A stretch of 64,000 bases of DNA from Eisenbergiella tayi (GTDB lineage Bacteria > Bacillota > Clostridia > Lachnospirales > Lachnospiraceae): positions 1,717,594-1,781,593 of the forward strand of contig NZ_MPDJ01000001.1 of assembly GCF_001881565.1 (NCBI RefSeq), in the 5' to 3' direction. The notes under the pieces are model-generated. The model did no database searches. It saw nothing but the letters and a program-made list of their open reading frames with translations, and had not been told where the DNA came from. Each line of letters opens with the position of its first letter. The first letter of the stretch is position 1. Below are positions 26,505 through 35,590 of the stretch, piece after piece. A program made the position numbers and the translations under genes.

Positions 26505-28706
26505 TCAATCCCACCAGAAATACCAGACGGTGGACTGCCACAGGACAGCTGCCAAGGAGCCAATGCTTCCATCCTCATTCTGATCCAGATCTGGGCAGAA
26601 ACCATATTGCTCCACAGCCACCTCCATAGCTCTTTCCTTGGAAATCGGAGTTGGAAGTTCAAACTCCAATTCATCGTGGCTCATGGCGGCAGGGATGGCA
26701 CCATGTTGCTCGAACCAGTATTTCGCCACTGCCATCAGGTCCGGTGTGTCGGGACACTCATTCCAATTTCCAAAGGGCAGGTAGGCGAAGATCTCCCAGG
26801 GGTTCTTTACCGGAATTTTAGCCAGAATGAGCGGATATGTCATTCCGGTATCATCGTTCCAATAGTTTGCGAAGCGGTCGTTGGGTTCTCCGCCCTCCAT
26901 CTCGCCCAGGACTTCCTCATCCCAGTCCAGATCATCGTCCTCGGCTTCTTCCTTGCGCTGACCGGTCAATTCCTCCAAAATCGCCTTTCCGTCCTTGATG
27001 GGAGCGGAGAGCATCTTCTTTCGATACTCCTCCACGGTTTTGAGGTCAAATTCATAGAAGTCCGCATCATGCTCCGGGTCAGCGTTCATCACCAGACACT
27101 CCAACTGCGTTTCATCATCCGCCTGGATAAGTACGGGAACAAAGCCCTCCCGTACCCCCAGCCGCCGGGCGTAGCTGTATGCTGACATGATGGGATCATC
27201 ATCTGCCATAGACGGGAAATAGGTACACTCACAGTCCAGATACTCCATAATGGCCTGCGCCACCTCGGAAGGCTCCAGCGTATCCTCGTCAAAGTCCTGT
27301 CCCTGCCAGTTGGTGAAGCGTTCCTCAATTACCTCTGCCATAGCCTGATAGTAGTCCTCGTCAAAGGGGATGAATAAGTATGCCTCCTGTTGAAATTCAT
27401 TGGAGTGGTATCGGGACGGACCAAAATATTTCAGGGCATAGTCATCAATGTCGGCAGGATAATAGGGCGCATCAATTTCTCCATAGTAATAATGGGCAAA
27501 GGCACGGCCTTTCTGATTGAACAGAGCCGAGAATAGACAGCCGAACAGCTCCTCCCGGATGAATGTTCGTAGGTCTGTGTTGCCTGGATCGGCTTTGACC
27601 TGATTTACCACTTCGCCATGCTCCGCCAGGAATTTCCCGCCCATCAGGTCATGCTCCATGCACCAGCGCAAATAAATCGCCATGTGGTTGTAGGCGTTGA
27701 TGGGGTCAATGGGAAGCTCCTTCTCCTCAAGGTTCTCAATATGATAGGAAACATCATCCATTCCTATGCTGTCATCGTCATCCTCCGGATCTCCCTTTAT
27801 AGGCTCGTAACCGATCTTCAGGGTCATCTGTTCCTCTGGCAGAGAGACACCGGGGCTGCGGGTGATGGTGTGCTTATCGTCCGCAGAAAAACCGATGGTC
27901 TCGCCGTCTTGCAGCGTCACATCACACGCCAGCACATAGGAGGCAAGGCTTGCCAAAAAGTCCCGTAGTTCCTCCGGCTCAGCGTCGGTGTTCAACACCT
28001 CCATTTCCTCCTTGCCAAACACATCCATGCCGTAGGTGTAGCCGTTTAGGCCCCCCTCGCTCCGGTACAGGCCGAACCAAACCCAGTTGAAGATGGGCAG
28101 TTCGTCCTTTTTGAGCATATCGGCAAGGCCCTCATAGAAACGAGGCTCAAATACCACGCCGCTGGTGTAGACACCGGTGGCGTATTTCTGCTTGCAGCAC
28201 ACTGCCATCGCCTTGGTGAACAGCTTACCTCGTTCCAGCAGTTTTTCCTCCTCGCCCAACACAGCCACCATGATATGGGCCTTGTGCGCTTTGGCCACTT
28301 CTACGGCCTCTGGCCACATATAGTTGTTTTCGGCGTTGATCTCTGCTTCATTGTCCGGGATGTGACCGTGGAATAGTGTCACAATCAGCATCATATTGCC
28401 GACCCGCATTACCACAGCGTCATCGCTGTTCTCAACATCTTCGTCGCCCTCATCCGGCTCCTCATCTACGATACCCCATTCTTCCCGCAGATCTCGAATC
28501 AACTGCTCCTTGTCCCACTCTGCTTTGGAGAGGAGCACAGATCCGGCAAAGGAACCCTTATGGTCGGTTTCCTCCTCGTCGGCGTCATCTTCAAGATCCT
28601 CTGCATCTTCATCCGGATCATAGAGGGATTCATGCTCCAGTCCGCGGATAAATTCCTCAAAGCTGTCTGCCAGATGGGTAATTTTATAGTCATTTTCCTG
28701 ATCCAC
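26505..28706 (-). CDS. DUF4261-DUF4253 multi-domain immunity-type protein
   Basis: 733 residues. The very acidic start (DEDAEDLEDDADEEETD) precedes a DUF4261-like part (SVLLSKAEWDKEQLIRDLREEW, WPEAVEVAKAHKAHIMVAVLG, FNWVWFGLYRSEGGLNGYTYGM). A middle part follows (residues about 330-560), then a DUF4253 C-terminus (FVPVLIQADDETQLECLVMN and the diagnostic ending VWYFWWD). Such chains of domains are called polyimmunity proteins. The start is GTG at 28706 with AGAGG before it. The umuC fragment ends six bases upstream, so its own natural upstream context is lost. Confidence 0.75.
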   Translation of the reverse strand: MDQENDYKITHLADSFEEFIRGLEHESLYDPDEDAEDLEDDADEEETDHKGSFAGSVLLSKAEWDKEQLIRDLREEWGIVDEEPDEGDEDVENSDDAVVMRVGNMMLIVTLFHGHIPDNEAEINAENNYMWPEAVEVAKAHKAHIMVAVLGEEEKLLERGKLFTKAMAVCCKQKYATGVYTSGVVFEPRFYEGLADMLKKDELPIFNWVWFGLYRSEGGLNGYTYGMDVFGKEEMEVLNTDAEPEELRDFLASLASYVLACDVTLQDGETIGFSADDKHTITRSPGVSLPEEQMTLKIGYEPIKGDPEDDDDSIGMDDVSYHIENLEEKELPIDPINAYNHMAIYLRWCMEHDLMGGKFLAEHGEVVNQVKADPGNTDLRTFIREELFGCLFSALFNQKGRAFAHYYYGEIDAPYYPADIDDYALKYFGPSRYHSNEFQQEAYLFIPFDEDYYQAMAEVIEERFTNWQGQDFDEDTLEPSEVAQAIMEYLDCECTYFPSMADDDPIMSAYSYARRLGVREGFVPVLIQADDETQLECLVMNADPEHDADFYEFDLKTVEEYRKKMLSAPIKDGKAILEELTGQRKEEAEDDDLDWDEEVLGEMEGGEPNDRFANYWNDDTGMTYPLILAKIPVKNPWEIFAYLPFGNWNECPDTPDLMAVAKYWFEQHGAIPAAMSHDELEFELPTPISKERAMEVAVEQYGFCPDLDQNEDGSIGSLAAVLWQSTVWYFWWD

Positions 28707-28711
28707 ATGGA

Positions 28712-28930
28712 CTACCTCTGCCGCACCTCAAAAAGACGGGCACGTCCGGAAATTCCATAGGCTTTTAAGGAAGGAGTCACCGCCAGACAGATGGTTTTGT
28801 CCGTGCGGATCTCGTCTGCAACCACAAGATTGGTGTCCAGGGGGTCAAGCCCTAACCCCAGGCACTCCACGGAGGCATAGAAAGATTTTAGGTCGATAGC
28901 GATATAGGTATGTTCTTCGGCAATAGACAA
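28712..28930 (-). pseudogene. N-terminal fragment of a UmuC-like Y-family DNA polymerase
   Basis: 72 codons from TTG at 28930. YIAIDLKSFYASVEC carries the first catalytic Asp, and TNLVVADEIRTDKTICLAV, SLKAYGISGRARLFEV is typical UmuC/DinB. Intact proteins have about 400-500 residues, so the palm catalytic pair, thumb and little finger are missing. Homology stops at about 28724 and a TAG follows. This marks the left edge of the segment inserted in the immunity array. Confidence 0.85.
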
Positions 28931-28978
28931 CGGTTCCCTGTCTCCTTTCTGGAAAAATAACGTGCAATTCTCAACAGG

Positions 28979-29659
28979 TCAGCCCTGAACAGCCTCCCGT
29001 CTGCGCCAACTGATAAAGCCGTACATATCATTAAAGAAGAAAATTACAAAATTCACAATTACCGGAATATACGCCGGATTCTCCATGGCAGCCAGTGACC
29101 ACAACACAATCAGCACCAGGTCATTGGCAGCATACCCCACCGCATAATAGGAAGAACGCAGCATGGTCAGTGCCGCCGCCACAAAGCTGGTGGTAATGGA
29201 AATCGTGCTGAACAGAAGATTGGGGGTTTTTAAAACCCACAAAAAATAACAAAAAATAACGGTTACAATGATGCCGGAAACAAACAGACCGAAAACGTGA
29301 CATCGATTCAACTGCTGGATCGCCACTTCGCTGCCGTTTGTCTCCGAAGGATTTTTCAGCCAGGTAATGGTAGACCACACCGCCATGGGCAGGGTCATAC
29401 CCAGATAGGTCATCATCTCACCCCAGTAGCGGAACCGCCAGGAGATGATGCCGTAGAGGATGCTGAACACCACCATAAGGATCTGTGCCCACACATTTCC
29501 CTTTGCGGCAAAAATCAGGGAAGTTACGCCCACCAGTGCCGCCACCAGGGTCGGCAGATCCACATCCCCGGAAAATAAATTGGAAACAACAACAATCAAC
29601 AGGGAGCCAAGCCACAGGCTCCATTCTTTCTTTGTAAAATCTTTTACGGGATTACTCAT
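28979..29659 (-). CDS. pnuC: PnuC-family vitamin/nucleoside transporter
   Basis: 226 residues with seven or eight membrane helices (LWLGSLLIVVVSNLFSG, VAALVGVTSLIFAAKG). The family signatures are VFSILYGIISWRFRYWGEMM and the C-terminal FFNDMYGFISWRRRE. PnuC proteins take up nicotinamide riboside; relatives take up thiamine or riboflavin. The substrate is not resolved here. The ATG has AAAGGAG before it. A structured leader upstream suggests regulation by ligand or attenuation. Confidence 0.85.
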   Translation of the reverse strand: MSNPVKDFTKKEWSLWLGSLLIVVVSNLFSGDVDLPTLVAALVGVTSLIFAAKGNVWAQILMVVFSILYGIISWRFRYWGEMMTYLGMTLPMAVWSTITWLKNPSETNGSEVAIQQLNRCHVFGLFVSGIIVTVIFCYFLWVLKTPNLLFSTISITTSFVAAALTMLRSSYYAVGYAANDLVLIVLWSLAAMENPAYIPVIVNFVIFFFNDMYGFISWRRREAVQG

Positions 29660-29837
29660 GATTATAAACTCCTTTTTCTTATCTGGTAATTTGTTTATGA
29701 CAAAAAGAAGAAGTCCAAGGATCCAATAGTGGTAGTGTGCGCTTATCTCGTATCATTTATGAACATCCTTTAAATTTTTCCGGGAACAAAGAGTCCATTG
29801 CCGGATCTTTGTGTGCGCCAGCGGTATGCATAGCATA

Positions 29838-29899
29838 AAAAAGCATCCGCACACATCTTCTGAGACCTAACGATGTGTAGCGAATGCTCTGTGCATTCC
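29838..29899 (-). promoter_or_regulatory. Leader attenuator of pnuC (terminator and competing hairpin)
   Basis: A 15-pair stem (GCATTCGC-ACACATC with GATGTGT-GCGGATGC) followed by six T on the minus strand ends the leader. GAATGC/GCATTC (29883-29899) can form an alternative hairpin using the same bases, so the two are mutually exclusive. No riboswitch class is recognised. The leader starts about 60 bases upstream at a good promoter. Confidence 0.65.
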
Positions 29900-29952
29900 T
29901 ACCCGGTGGCAGTCGTGTGAAACATTTCTGTTTCAGATACAAATATGCGGTT

Positions 29953-29981
29953 ATTTTAATGGAAAAATCTCAATTTTGCAA
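29953..29981 (-). promoter_or_regulatory. Promoter of the pnuC leader
   Basis: -35 TTGCAA (29981-29976), 17-base spacer, -10 TAAAAT (29958-29953) on the minus strand. The rest of 29660-30089 holds no gene. Confidence 0.65.
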
Positions 29982-30089
29982 GAGTGTTCTACTCCTTGAT
30001 AGAGGAAATTTACCGCATTACAATGAAGGTAATATGAAAGTTAGATGTATCTAATCTTGGTAACTTGAGACTATACGAGGTAACGGAAC

Positions 30090-30778
30090 ATGAAACGGAT
30101 TCATTTTGATGTGGAAACAGAGGGATTTTACGGAGCCTCCACCACCGGAACCCTGGCGTTGACAGCGGCAGCTTACTTCCCGGACATTACCCTCACCATT
30201 GCCATGACTCCCAGTGATTTTATCTGGCAGGGCTTTATGCAGGGAGAAAAGGACGGCTGTAAAGAGTGGCCCATCGAGGGAGAGTCCCTGTTTTCTTACC
30301 TGGGCAAGCCCCTGCCCTATATGCCCTTTGTGTACCAGCATCCTAAGTATTGGCAAGTGGTTCAGGCGGAATCGAAACGCGCTGGGGACATGCTGAATTC
30401 CAGAAAACTTTTCGATGACTCCGAGGCGGCACATCCCCTACAGGAGGAAGAAATGATTCCAGTGGAAAACATCAAGGGAAAACTGCTTGCCATCGGTGCA
30501 GAGGATGACGGGCTATGGGATGCTGCAAAATATGTTCGCCGCATGAAAAACCGATTAGCGCAAAGACTCACGTCTGCGAAGTGGAGGCCTTGACCTACCA
30601 GCACGGAACCCATTTTGTTTTCCTGGAGAGCATGATAAAGACCATGCTGCCCATCGGCTCCGGACTTTTTGTGAAACTTGCTTTACATGCCGCCAGAGAA
30701 TATCCAAAAGAGTGCAAAACCACCAGAGAGGACATTGACCGCCGGATAAGCAAAGTCCTTGAGGAGTGGAGGCAGTAA
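30090..30778 (+). pseudogene. Alpha/beta hydrolase (BAAT C-terminal type), truncated and frameshifted
   Basis: The first frame encodes 167 residues from ATG 30090 with the nucleophile elbow YGASTTG and LPYMPFVYQHPKYWQVV. It then runs out of frame near 30560. The next frame carries the natural end (THVCEVEALTYQHGTHFVF with the catalytic His, then EYPKECKTTREDIDRRISKVL). The N-terminal third expected before the elbow is absent. Bile-acid-CoA:amino-acid acyltransferase-like hydrolases are common in gut Firmicutes, but this copy is dead. Confidence 0.75.
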
Positions 30779-30803
30779 AAAATGACGGCGTGTACTGACT
30801 GGC

Positions 30804-31116
30804 AACCTATAAGGAGAAATTTGCGTTGCTGTCTATGGGTTACCGGGAGAAAGGCATGCAAGCCTCTAACCCATAAGAGCGGATTTACTGTGATTCCTAT
30901 AGGCTTCTGAAAGCACTGCGTGCGGGATATCAACCCATAGAATATACTTTTTGTAATCCTTTATGGGTCTTTTGTAAGCCTTGTAAGCTGGAAAATGTCA
31001 AATTTTCTTGAAATCAGACATATAAGAACTTGATTTGGTGCTGCTTATGGGTTGGACTACTATGAAAGCTCTAAAAAACCACCTATAAGGTATGAATTCA
31101 ATCATGTTTATGGGTA
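30804..31116. repeat. Cluster of ACCYATARG / CYTATRGGT repeats
   Basis: About nine copies in both orientations: ACCTATAAGG at 30805, CTATGGGTTACC at 30833, ACCCATAAG near 30869, CCTATAGG near 30896, ACCCATAG near 30933, TTATGGGT at 30961 and 31045, ACCTATAAGG at 31081 and TTATGGGT at 31108. No gene is found in 30779-31216. They may be protein-binding sites or remains of an unknown element. Confidence 0.5.
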
Positions 31117-31165
31117 AAAATGAAAATTATGTAAACTCAAAGTGTTTCAGAGATTGATAAAGAGA

Positions 31166-31199
31166 AAGAGCCTTTCCCTATAGCCGTGGAAGGGCTCTT
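31166..31199 (-). terminator. Terminator after the lipoprotein pseudogene
   Basis: Twelve-base stem AAGAGCCTTTCC/GGAAGGGCTCTT with one wobble pair, followed on the minus strand by TTTCTCTTTATC. Confidence 0.65.
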
Positions 31200-31216
31200 C
31201 TTCTGTTGACCTATAT

Positions 31217-31935
31217 TTATTTCAGAACCGTACCATCAGCAAGGGTGATGGTGTAGCCGTTAAAATTGATGGTGCCGTTGAGGACAATGCCATTGGTTAA
31301 GGAGAAATCCAGAGTGGAAATGTTGTCCACGATGATGTCTCCATTGATGGTCTGGCTGTCTGCGGTAAATTCCACCTGTGCGCCGTTACTTCCACTGGAG
31401 CCTTTGGTGTCGCTCATGTTTCCAATGACATCGCAGTTTTCCAGTGCGATGGAGTTTTGTCCCTCGATAACCAGCGCCTCAGAATTGTTGGCGGTCAAGG
31501 TTGCGTTTTTAATGGTGACGGTTGCTCCATCCACCCGGAGAGCGTTTTCATCATCCCCGGTGGAGGTGTAGGTGGTGCCGGTGTAAGTGCCATCCTCGGT
31601 GATGGTGTTGGCACTGTCACCCTGGGTTACCTCGCTGCTGCCCCCAAAACCGCCGTTTCCATCAGGAGCGCTGCCACTGGGCATCTCCGGAGTACTGTCG
31701 GAATTATTGCTGTTGTCCGGTGCGGTGTTCCCATCAGAATTTTCCGAAACCTCTCCCAGTGCCAGTGTGACGCTGGCGCCCCAATTTCTGTTACCTTTCC
31801 GGTAACGGTGGTCAATTCTTCGGTAGAAACAGTGGTTGTCTCCGCAGCCTCGCTGGAGTAAACCTGTGCAGTTCCGCAGGCAGACAGAGATAACGCGGTT
31901 GCGGTGGAACATAAAATACAAAGTGATTTTTTCAT
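31217..31935 (-). pseudogene. Carbohydrate-binding-type lipoprotein, frameshifted and internally deleted
   Basis: ATG at 31935 follows GAAAGGAG and opens a lipoprotein signal (MKKSLCILCSTATALSLSAC). After VTGKVTEIG, near 31775, the frame is lost. The continuing part (ASVTLALGEVSE, then a Ser/Asn/Gly-rich stretch and beta-repeats such as DGATVTIKNATLTANNSEALVIEG) lies in another frame. The end NGYTITLADGTVLK seems joined after a deletion, since intact relatives have long repeated regions here. Confidence 0.65.
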
Positions 31936-32097
31936 AAGTTTTCTCCTTTCCAAAGTCTGTTGTTTTTCTGTTGTCAAACGTATTGTAGCGCCCCATCCTA
32001 AAGCCTGCCTAAAGACAGGAAAAAATTTGCAAATATTGATTTCTTCCGCGTTTCCTCCTATACTATAAGGAAAGAATCGTGGAAAATCTCATTAGAT

Positions 32098-32413
32098 TTT
32101 CCGGAGGCGCTTACCGTCTTTTTTGAAAAAAACCAGTTCAGTGTGGCTGCGGTACACAACGGACAGGACGCCTACGACTATGCCCTTTCCGGGGGCTATG
32201 ATGCCATCATTCTGAATGTGATGATGCCCAAAATGAACGGCATCGAGGTGTTACAGCGGCTCCGCAAGGAAGGCGTCCAGGTTCCCATTATGATGCTTAC
32301 CGCAAAAGGACAGACGGATGACCGCATTGCAGGCTTTAGCCGGAGCAGATGATTATCTGCCCAAAAGCCGGGTAGAGGAGGCACTGCGCCGCCTGGAGCA
32401 GCATGTGCTATAG
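32098..32413 (+). pseudogene. Response-regulator receiver remnant
   Basis: The frame contains QDAYDYALSGGYDAIILNVMMPKMNGIEV and PIMMLTAKGQTDDRIAGF, typical of OmpR-type receivers. The phospho-acceptor Asp is replaced by Asn (IILNVMMP). The start is missing, the frame shifts after AGF (the expected GADDYLPK continues in another frame), and the output domain is deleted, ending in VEEALRRLEQHVL. It cannot work as a regulator. Confidence 0.8.
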
Positions 32414-32494
32414 TTCAAAACCGGGCATTGACCGGGGTGGTATGATGGGAATAGAGATTTAAGCAAAAGAAAGCAAAGAAAGCGGGGAAAATAA

Positions 32495-32971
32495 ATGGAA
32501 CCGAAAAAAGTGACAGACTCTCTGACGGAACAGATTCATGTAGTAATTTATCCGGACATTAACGGATTCGGACGGCTGTTTGGAGGACAACTGTTAAAGT
32601 GGATTGATGAAGTGGCAGGTGCTACCGCCAGACGCCACTGTGGGAATAATGCTACCACCGCAGCCATCGATAATCTGCAGTTTAAGGCAGGTGCCTTTAT
32701 CAACGATGTGCTGGTACTTACCGGGCGGGTAACCTATGTGGGGAAAACCTCCATGGAGGTACGGGTTGACACTTATAAAGAGAACCCGGACGGCACCCGT
32801 CATCCCATTAACCGTGCGTATTTCGTCATGGTCAACATGGGAGAGGACGGCAAGCCCACGGAAGCGCCGCCCCTTCTGCTAAACCCCGACGACCCGGCAG
32901 AGCAGATGGAGTGGGACAACGCACTCAAACGCCGGGAACTGCGGCTGATGAGACGGAAAGAAGGGTTTTAA
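32495..32971 (+). CDS. Acyl-CoA thioesterase (hotdog fold, YciA-like)
   Basis: 158 residues. The family motif GRLFGGQLLKWIDEVAGATARRHCG holds the catalytic Asp, followed by TTAAIDNLQFKAGAFINDVLVLTGRVTYVGKTSMEV. It should hydrolyse short or medium acyl-CoA esters in the cytoplasm. It is intact, in contrast to its neighbours. ATG at 32495 follows GCGGGGAAAATAA. A bidirectional terminator separates it from the nan operon. Confidence 0.88.
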   Translation: MEPKKVTDSLTEQIHVVIYPDINGFGRLFGGQLLKWIDEVAGATARRHCGNNATTAAIDNLQFKAGAFINDVLVLTGRVTYVGKTSMEVRVDTYKENPDGTRHPINRAYFVMVNMGEDGKPTEAPPLLLNPDDPAEQMEWDNALKRRELRLMRRKEGF

Positions 32972-32980
32972 AACCATGAC

Positions 32981-33013
32981 AAAAGCCAGTGGGCAAAACA
33001 CCCACTGGCTTTT
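32981..33013. terminator. Bidirectional terminator between thioesterase and nan operon
   Basis: AAAAGCCAGTGGG/CCCACTGGCTTTT, 13-pair stem with T runs on both strands, serving two converging transcripts. Confidence 0.9.
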
Positions 33014-33029
33014 GTATACAACAAAATCC

Positions 33030-33671
33030 CTAGAGTATCTCTTTCATTACTTTTGTCAGCTCGTCTGCCAGAAGTTTGTGACTTTCCAGGCTCAAGTGCA
33101 TCCAGTCGTAGGGGTACATCTCAATGCCGGGAATGGAGCCTGCATCCAGAAAATGGCAATGCAGACGGTCTGCCACATCCTTAAACTCCTTTGCCAGACC
33201 CCGGGAACGCTCTACGCATTTGTCTCCCATCTCACCGGCAACCGCGGTTTTGGCATAATCGGGATGGATGGGAGGCGGAGCAATCAACAGCACATTAGGC
33301 GCGCCTCTCCAGGCAGCGTGGGTGTCAATGGTTTTCTGTGCCAGACGCTCCAGACCTTTCCCGATGATAAAGGAATTGGCATTAAAGCGATCCTTGGTAT
33401 CATTGGTGCCCAGCATGATAATGACTAAATCCAGAGGCTCATGGGACATCATGCAGGGATAGATGACATTTAAGCCACACAGTCCCTCGAAAACCGGATC
33501 CTCAAAGGAAGTGGTTCTTCCGCTGAGTCCTTCTTCAATGATATAGTAATCATCCCCCAGATTTTTCTGTAAAAGCTTGGTCCAACGCTCGTTCACATCG
33601 AAACGACCGCCGGTTTTGGAATTATATCCATGAGTATTGGAATCTCCGAAACATAAAATATTCTTCTGCAT
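33030..33671 (-). CDS. SGNH/GDSL-type esterase of the sialic-acid operon
   Basis: 213 residues with the SGNH blocks: ILCFGDSNTHGY (Ser), Gly in EEGLSGRTT, MLGTNDTKD (Asn) and YDWMHLSLESH (Asp/His). No signal peptide is present from the chosen ATG at 33671, so it acts in the cytoplasm. In nan operons such esterases probably remove O-acetyl groups from sialic acids; that substrate is inferred from context. It is the last gene of the operon. Confidence 0.82.
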   Translation of the reverse strand: MQKNILCFGDSNTHGYNSKTGGRFDVNERWTKLLQKNLGDDYYIIEEGLSGRTTSFEDPVFEGLCGLNVIYPCMMSHEPLDLVIIMLGTNDTKDRFNANSFIIGKGLERLAQKTIDTHAAWRGAPNVLLIAPPPIHPDYAKTAVAGEMGDKCVERSRGLAKEFKDVADRLHCHFLDAGSIPGIEMYPYDWMHLSLESHKLLADELTKVMKEIL

Positions 33672-33772
33672 GTTTTTCCACATTTCTGCGCACGTTTTCT
33701 GCGCATAACGAGTTTGTGTCAAGTGCGCACAGACACAAACTCGCGATTGAAAAATTTTATTTTTCAATCTGC

Positions 33773-34660
33773 TTACTTCTCCTTGTCTAATAATTTCTCA
33801 GCCAGACTGACAGCACCCATCAGACCTGCGGTATTTCCCAGCTTTGCAGGAACGATTTCCACATGGGAAAGTCCCGGGGAAAGCTGTGCCTTTACCCGGC
33901 TTTTTATCTGGGCAAGCACGTAACTTTGTGCCATGACACCGCCTCCCAGAATGATGCGGGAAGGGTTAAAGACGCTGGTTAAGGTAACCAGACCGGTGCA
34001 GATGTCCCCAATCCAGTCGTCAATCACGGCTTTGATTTCAGGGCGCTCCATGGCGTCAAAAATCTTTCTGCCGTTGTCCAGGGTTTCGTCCACAGCCTTT
34101 GCCCGTTTCACCAGTGCGGTGGTGGAGGCGCAGCGCTCGTAACAGCCCTCCAGGGTATCCGTGCCATTCTTGACTTCCGGGTGAATCACAATGCCGCCGA
34201 AGCTGCCGGCAGAGAAGGATGCACCGGAGTAAACCTGTCCGTTGATGATGATACAGCCTCCCACGCCGGTTCCGTAGGTGAGGCAGAGAAAATCCGGATA
34301 GCCCACGCCTGCTCCGGAATGGAGTTCACCCAGAGCAGCGGAGTTTACATCATTTTCCACTGCCACGGGGACATGGAATTCATTTTTTATAATGTCCCGT
34401 ACCGGCATGCCGGTATAACCGGGAATATTGCTGTTGGCATAAAAAATCGTGCCATTGTTAGTGTTCACTTCTCCGGCGGTGCTGATACCGATGGCATCAA
34501 AACCGGAATAAGTGTGGAGGAGCTGCATTACCCGCTCCATCAGATGGGCACCGCCCTGGGATGCCTCGGTGTCCCATTCTTTCATGTCGGTCAGTTCTGT
34601 TCCGTCCCAAAGACCTGCTTTGATGGCAGTACCGCCAATATCCACTGCGACAATTTTCAT
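33773..34660 (-). CDS. nanK: N-acetylmannosamine kinase (ROK family)
   Basis: 295 residues. ATP-binding motif AVDIGGTAIKAGLW at the start, the ROK block VAVENDVNSAALGE and TYGTGVGGCIIINGQ. It should phosphorylate ManNAc to ManNAc-6-P, the second step of sialic-acid breakdown. The usual Cys-rich zinc site is replaced by HPEVKNGTDTLEGCYERCAS, with fewer cysteines than classical ROK kinases. It lies 14 bases after nanE. Confidence 0.88.
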   Translation of the reverse strand: MKIVAVDIGGTAIKAGLWDGTELTDMKEWDTEASQGGAHLMERVMQLLHTYSGFDAIGISTAGEVNTNNGTIFYANSNIPGYTGMPVRDIIKNEFHVPVAVENDVNSAALGELHSGAGVGYPDFLCLTYGTGVGGCIIINGQVYSGASFSAGSFGGIVIHPEVKNGTDTLEGCYERCASTTALVKRAKAVDETLDNGRKIFDAMERPEIKAVIDDWIGDICTGLVTLTSVFNPSRIILGGGVMAQSYVLAQIKSRVKAQLSPGLSHVEIVPAKLGNTAGLMGAVSLAEKLLDKEK

Positions 34661-34674
34661 AAGAAGTTACTCCT

Positions 34675-35370
34675 TTATTTCTGGATTGCGGAGACAAATC
34701 TTGCGGTAATCTCAGCGGGTCTGGTAATAGCGCCGCCCACAACCAGTGCAAAGGCACCAGCCTCTAAAGCCTTCTTTGCCTGCTCCGGGTAGTGGATGTG
34801 TCCCTCTGCGATAATCTTTGCAGGACATTTTTCGGAAAGCTCATGGATAAAATCAAAGTCGATATCGTCAATGCCCTTGGTTTCGGGAGTGTAACCCCGC
34901 ATGGTGGTGCCTACGAAATCAGCCCCAGCCCCGGCACAGGCGATACCCTCTTCCAGGGTAGCGCAGTCTGCCATCACAAGCTGGTCAGGATACTTCTCTT
35001 TAATGGCTGCGATAAACTGGGGAGCCGTGCTGCCGTCGGGACGCAGTGCGCTGGTTCCCTGAACTGCCAGGATATCCACGCCACATGCCACCAGCTCATC
35101 TACCTCTTTCATGGTAACCGTGATGTACATGGGAGTTCCCTCGTAATCCTTTTTGATGATACCGATAACGGGAAGGTCAACTGCCTCTTTAATCTGGGTA
35201 ATATCCCGGACAGTGTTGGCGCGGATGCCCACTGCGCCGGACTGTGCAGCCGCTTTTGCCATCAAAGGCATAACGCCGCCTTCTTTTGTATACAAAGGCT
35301 CATGCTCCAGTGCCTGACAGGAGACGATGAGTCCTCCCTTAATCTGTTTAAATATTGCCTCTTTGTCCAT
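34675..35370 (-). CDS. nanE: ManNAc-6-phosphate 2-epimerase
   Basis: 231 residues of the TIM-barrel NanE family: GGLIVSCQALEHEPLY, VGIRANTVRDITQIK, PVIGIIKKDYEGTPMYIT, MADCATLEEGIACAGAGADFVGTT and GHIHYPEQAKKALEAGA. Converts ManNAc-6-P to GlcNAc-6-P. The ATG is preceded by AAAGAAAGGCAGG. About 220 bases separate it from yhcH, with two hairpins in between. Confidence 0.92.
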   Translation of the reverse strand: MDKEAIFKQIKGGLIVSCQALEHEPLYTKEGGVMPLMAKAAAQSGAVGIRANTVRDITQIKEAVDLPVIGIIKKDYEGTPMYITVTMKEVDELVACGVDILAVQGTSALRPDGSTAPQFIAAIKEKYPDQLVMADCATLEEGIACAGAGADFVGTTMRGYTPETKGIDDIDFDFIHELSEKCPAKIIAEGHIHYPEQAKKALEAGAFALVVGGAITRPAEITARFVSAIQK

Positions 35371-35440
35371 AATGTAGTCCTGCCTTTCTTTTTAAATAAT
35401 GGAATAACTATCCAGACACCATACGCCATATAAATCTGCC

Positions 35441-35537
35441 CTTCTGTCTAAATGCCAGCATTTACAGAAGACAAATCTGCCTGGCTCTGAATCGTAATTA
35501 TAATTGGAGAAATCCCAAGGTTTTCTGCCTTGGGATT
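35441..35537 (-). other. Two hairpins between yhcH and nanE
   Basis: CTTCTGT-AAATG/CATTT-ACAGAAG (35441-35470) and AATCCCAAGG/CCTTGGGATT (35511-35537). Neither is followed by a long T run on the minus strand. They may adjust mRNA stability or partial termination within the operon. Confidence 0.45.
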
Positions 35538-35590
35538 TTCCTTATTTCATAGGAAATTTTCCCTACGAAATAAAAAGTTTATGAGGGATT

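Noticed and set aside
28712..28930. Functional small UmuC-like regulator
   Set aside because: The fragment ends before the palm catalytic residues and the break coincides with the segment edge, so it is a remnant.
29757..29942. 61-codon minus-strand frame in the pnuC leader
   Set aside because: It runs through the terminator stem, has no ribosome site and an unlikely composition.
30804..31116. CRISPR or satellite from the ACCYATARG words
   Set aside because: Units are short, in both orientations and unevenly spaced.
33672..33767. Longer N-terminus of the SGNH esterase
   Set aside because: The extra residues are Cys/His-rich and not family-like; the esterase fold begins directly at MQKNILCFGDSN.
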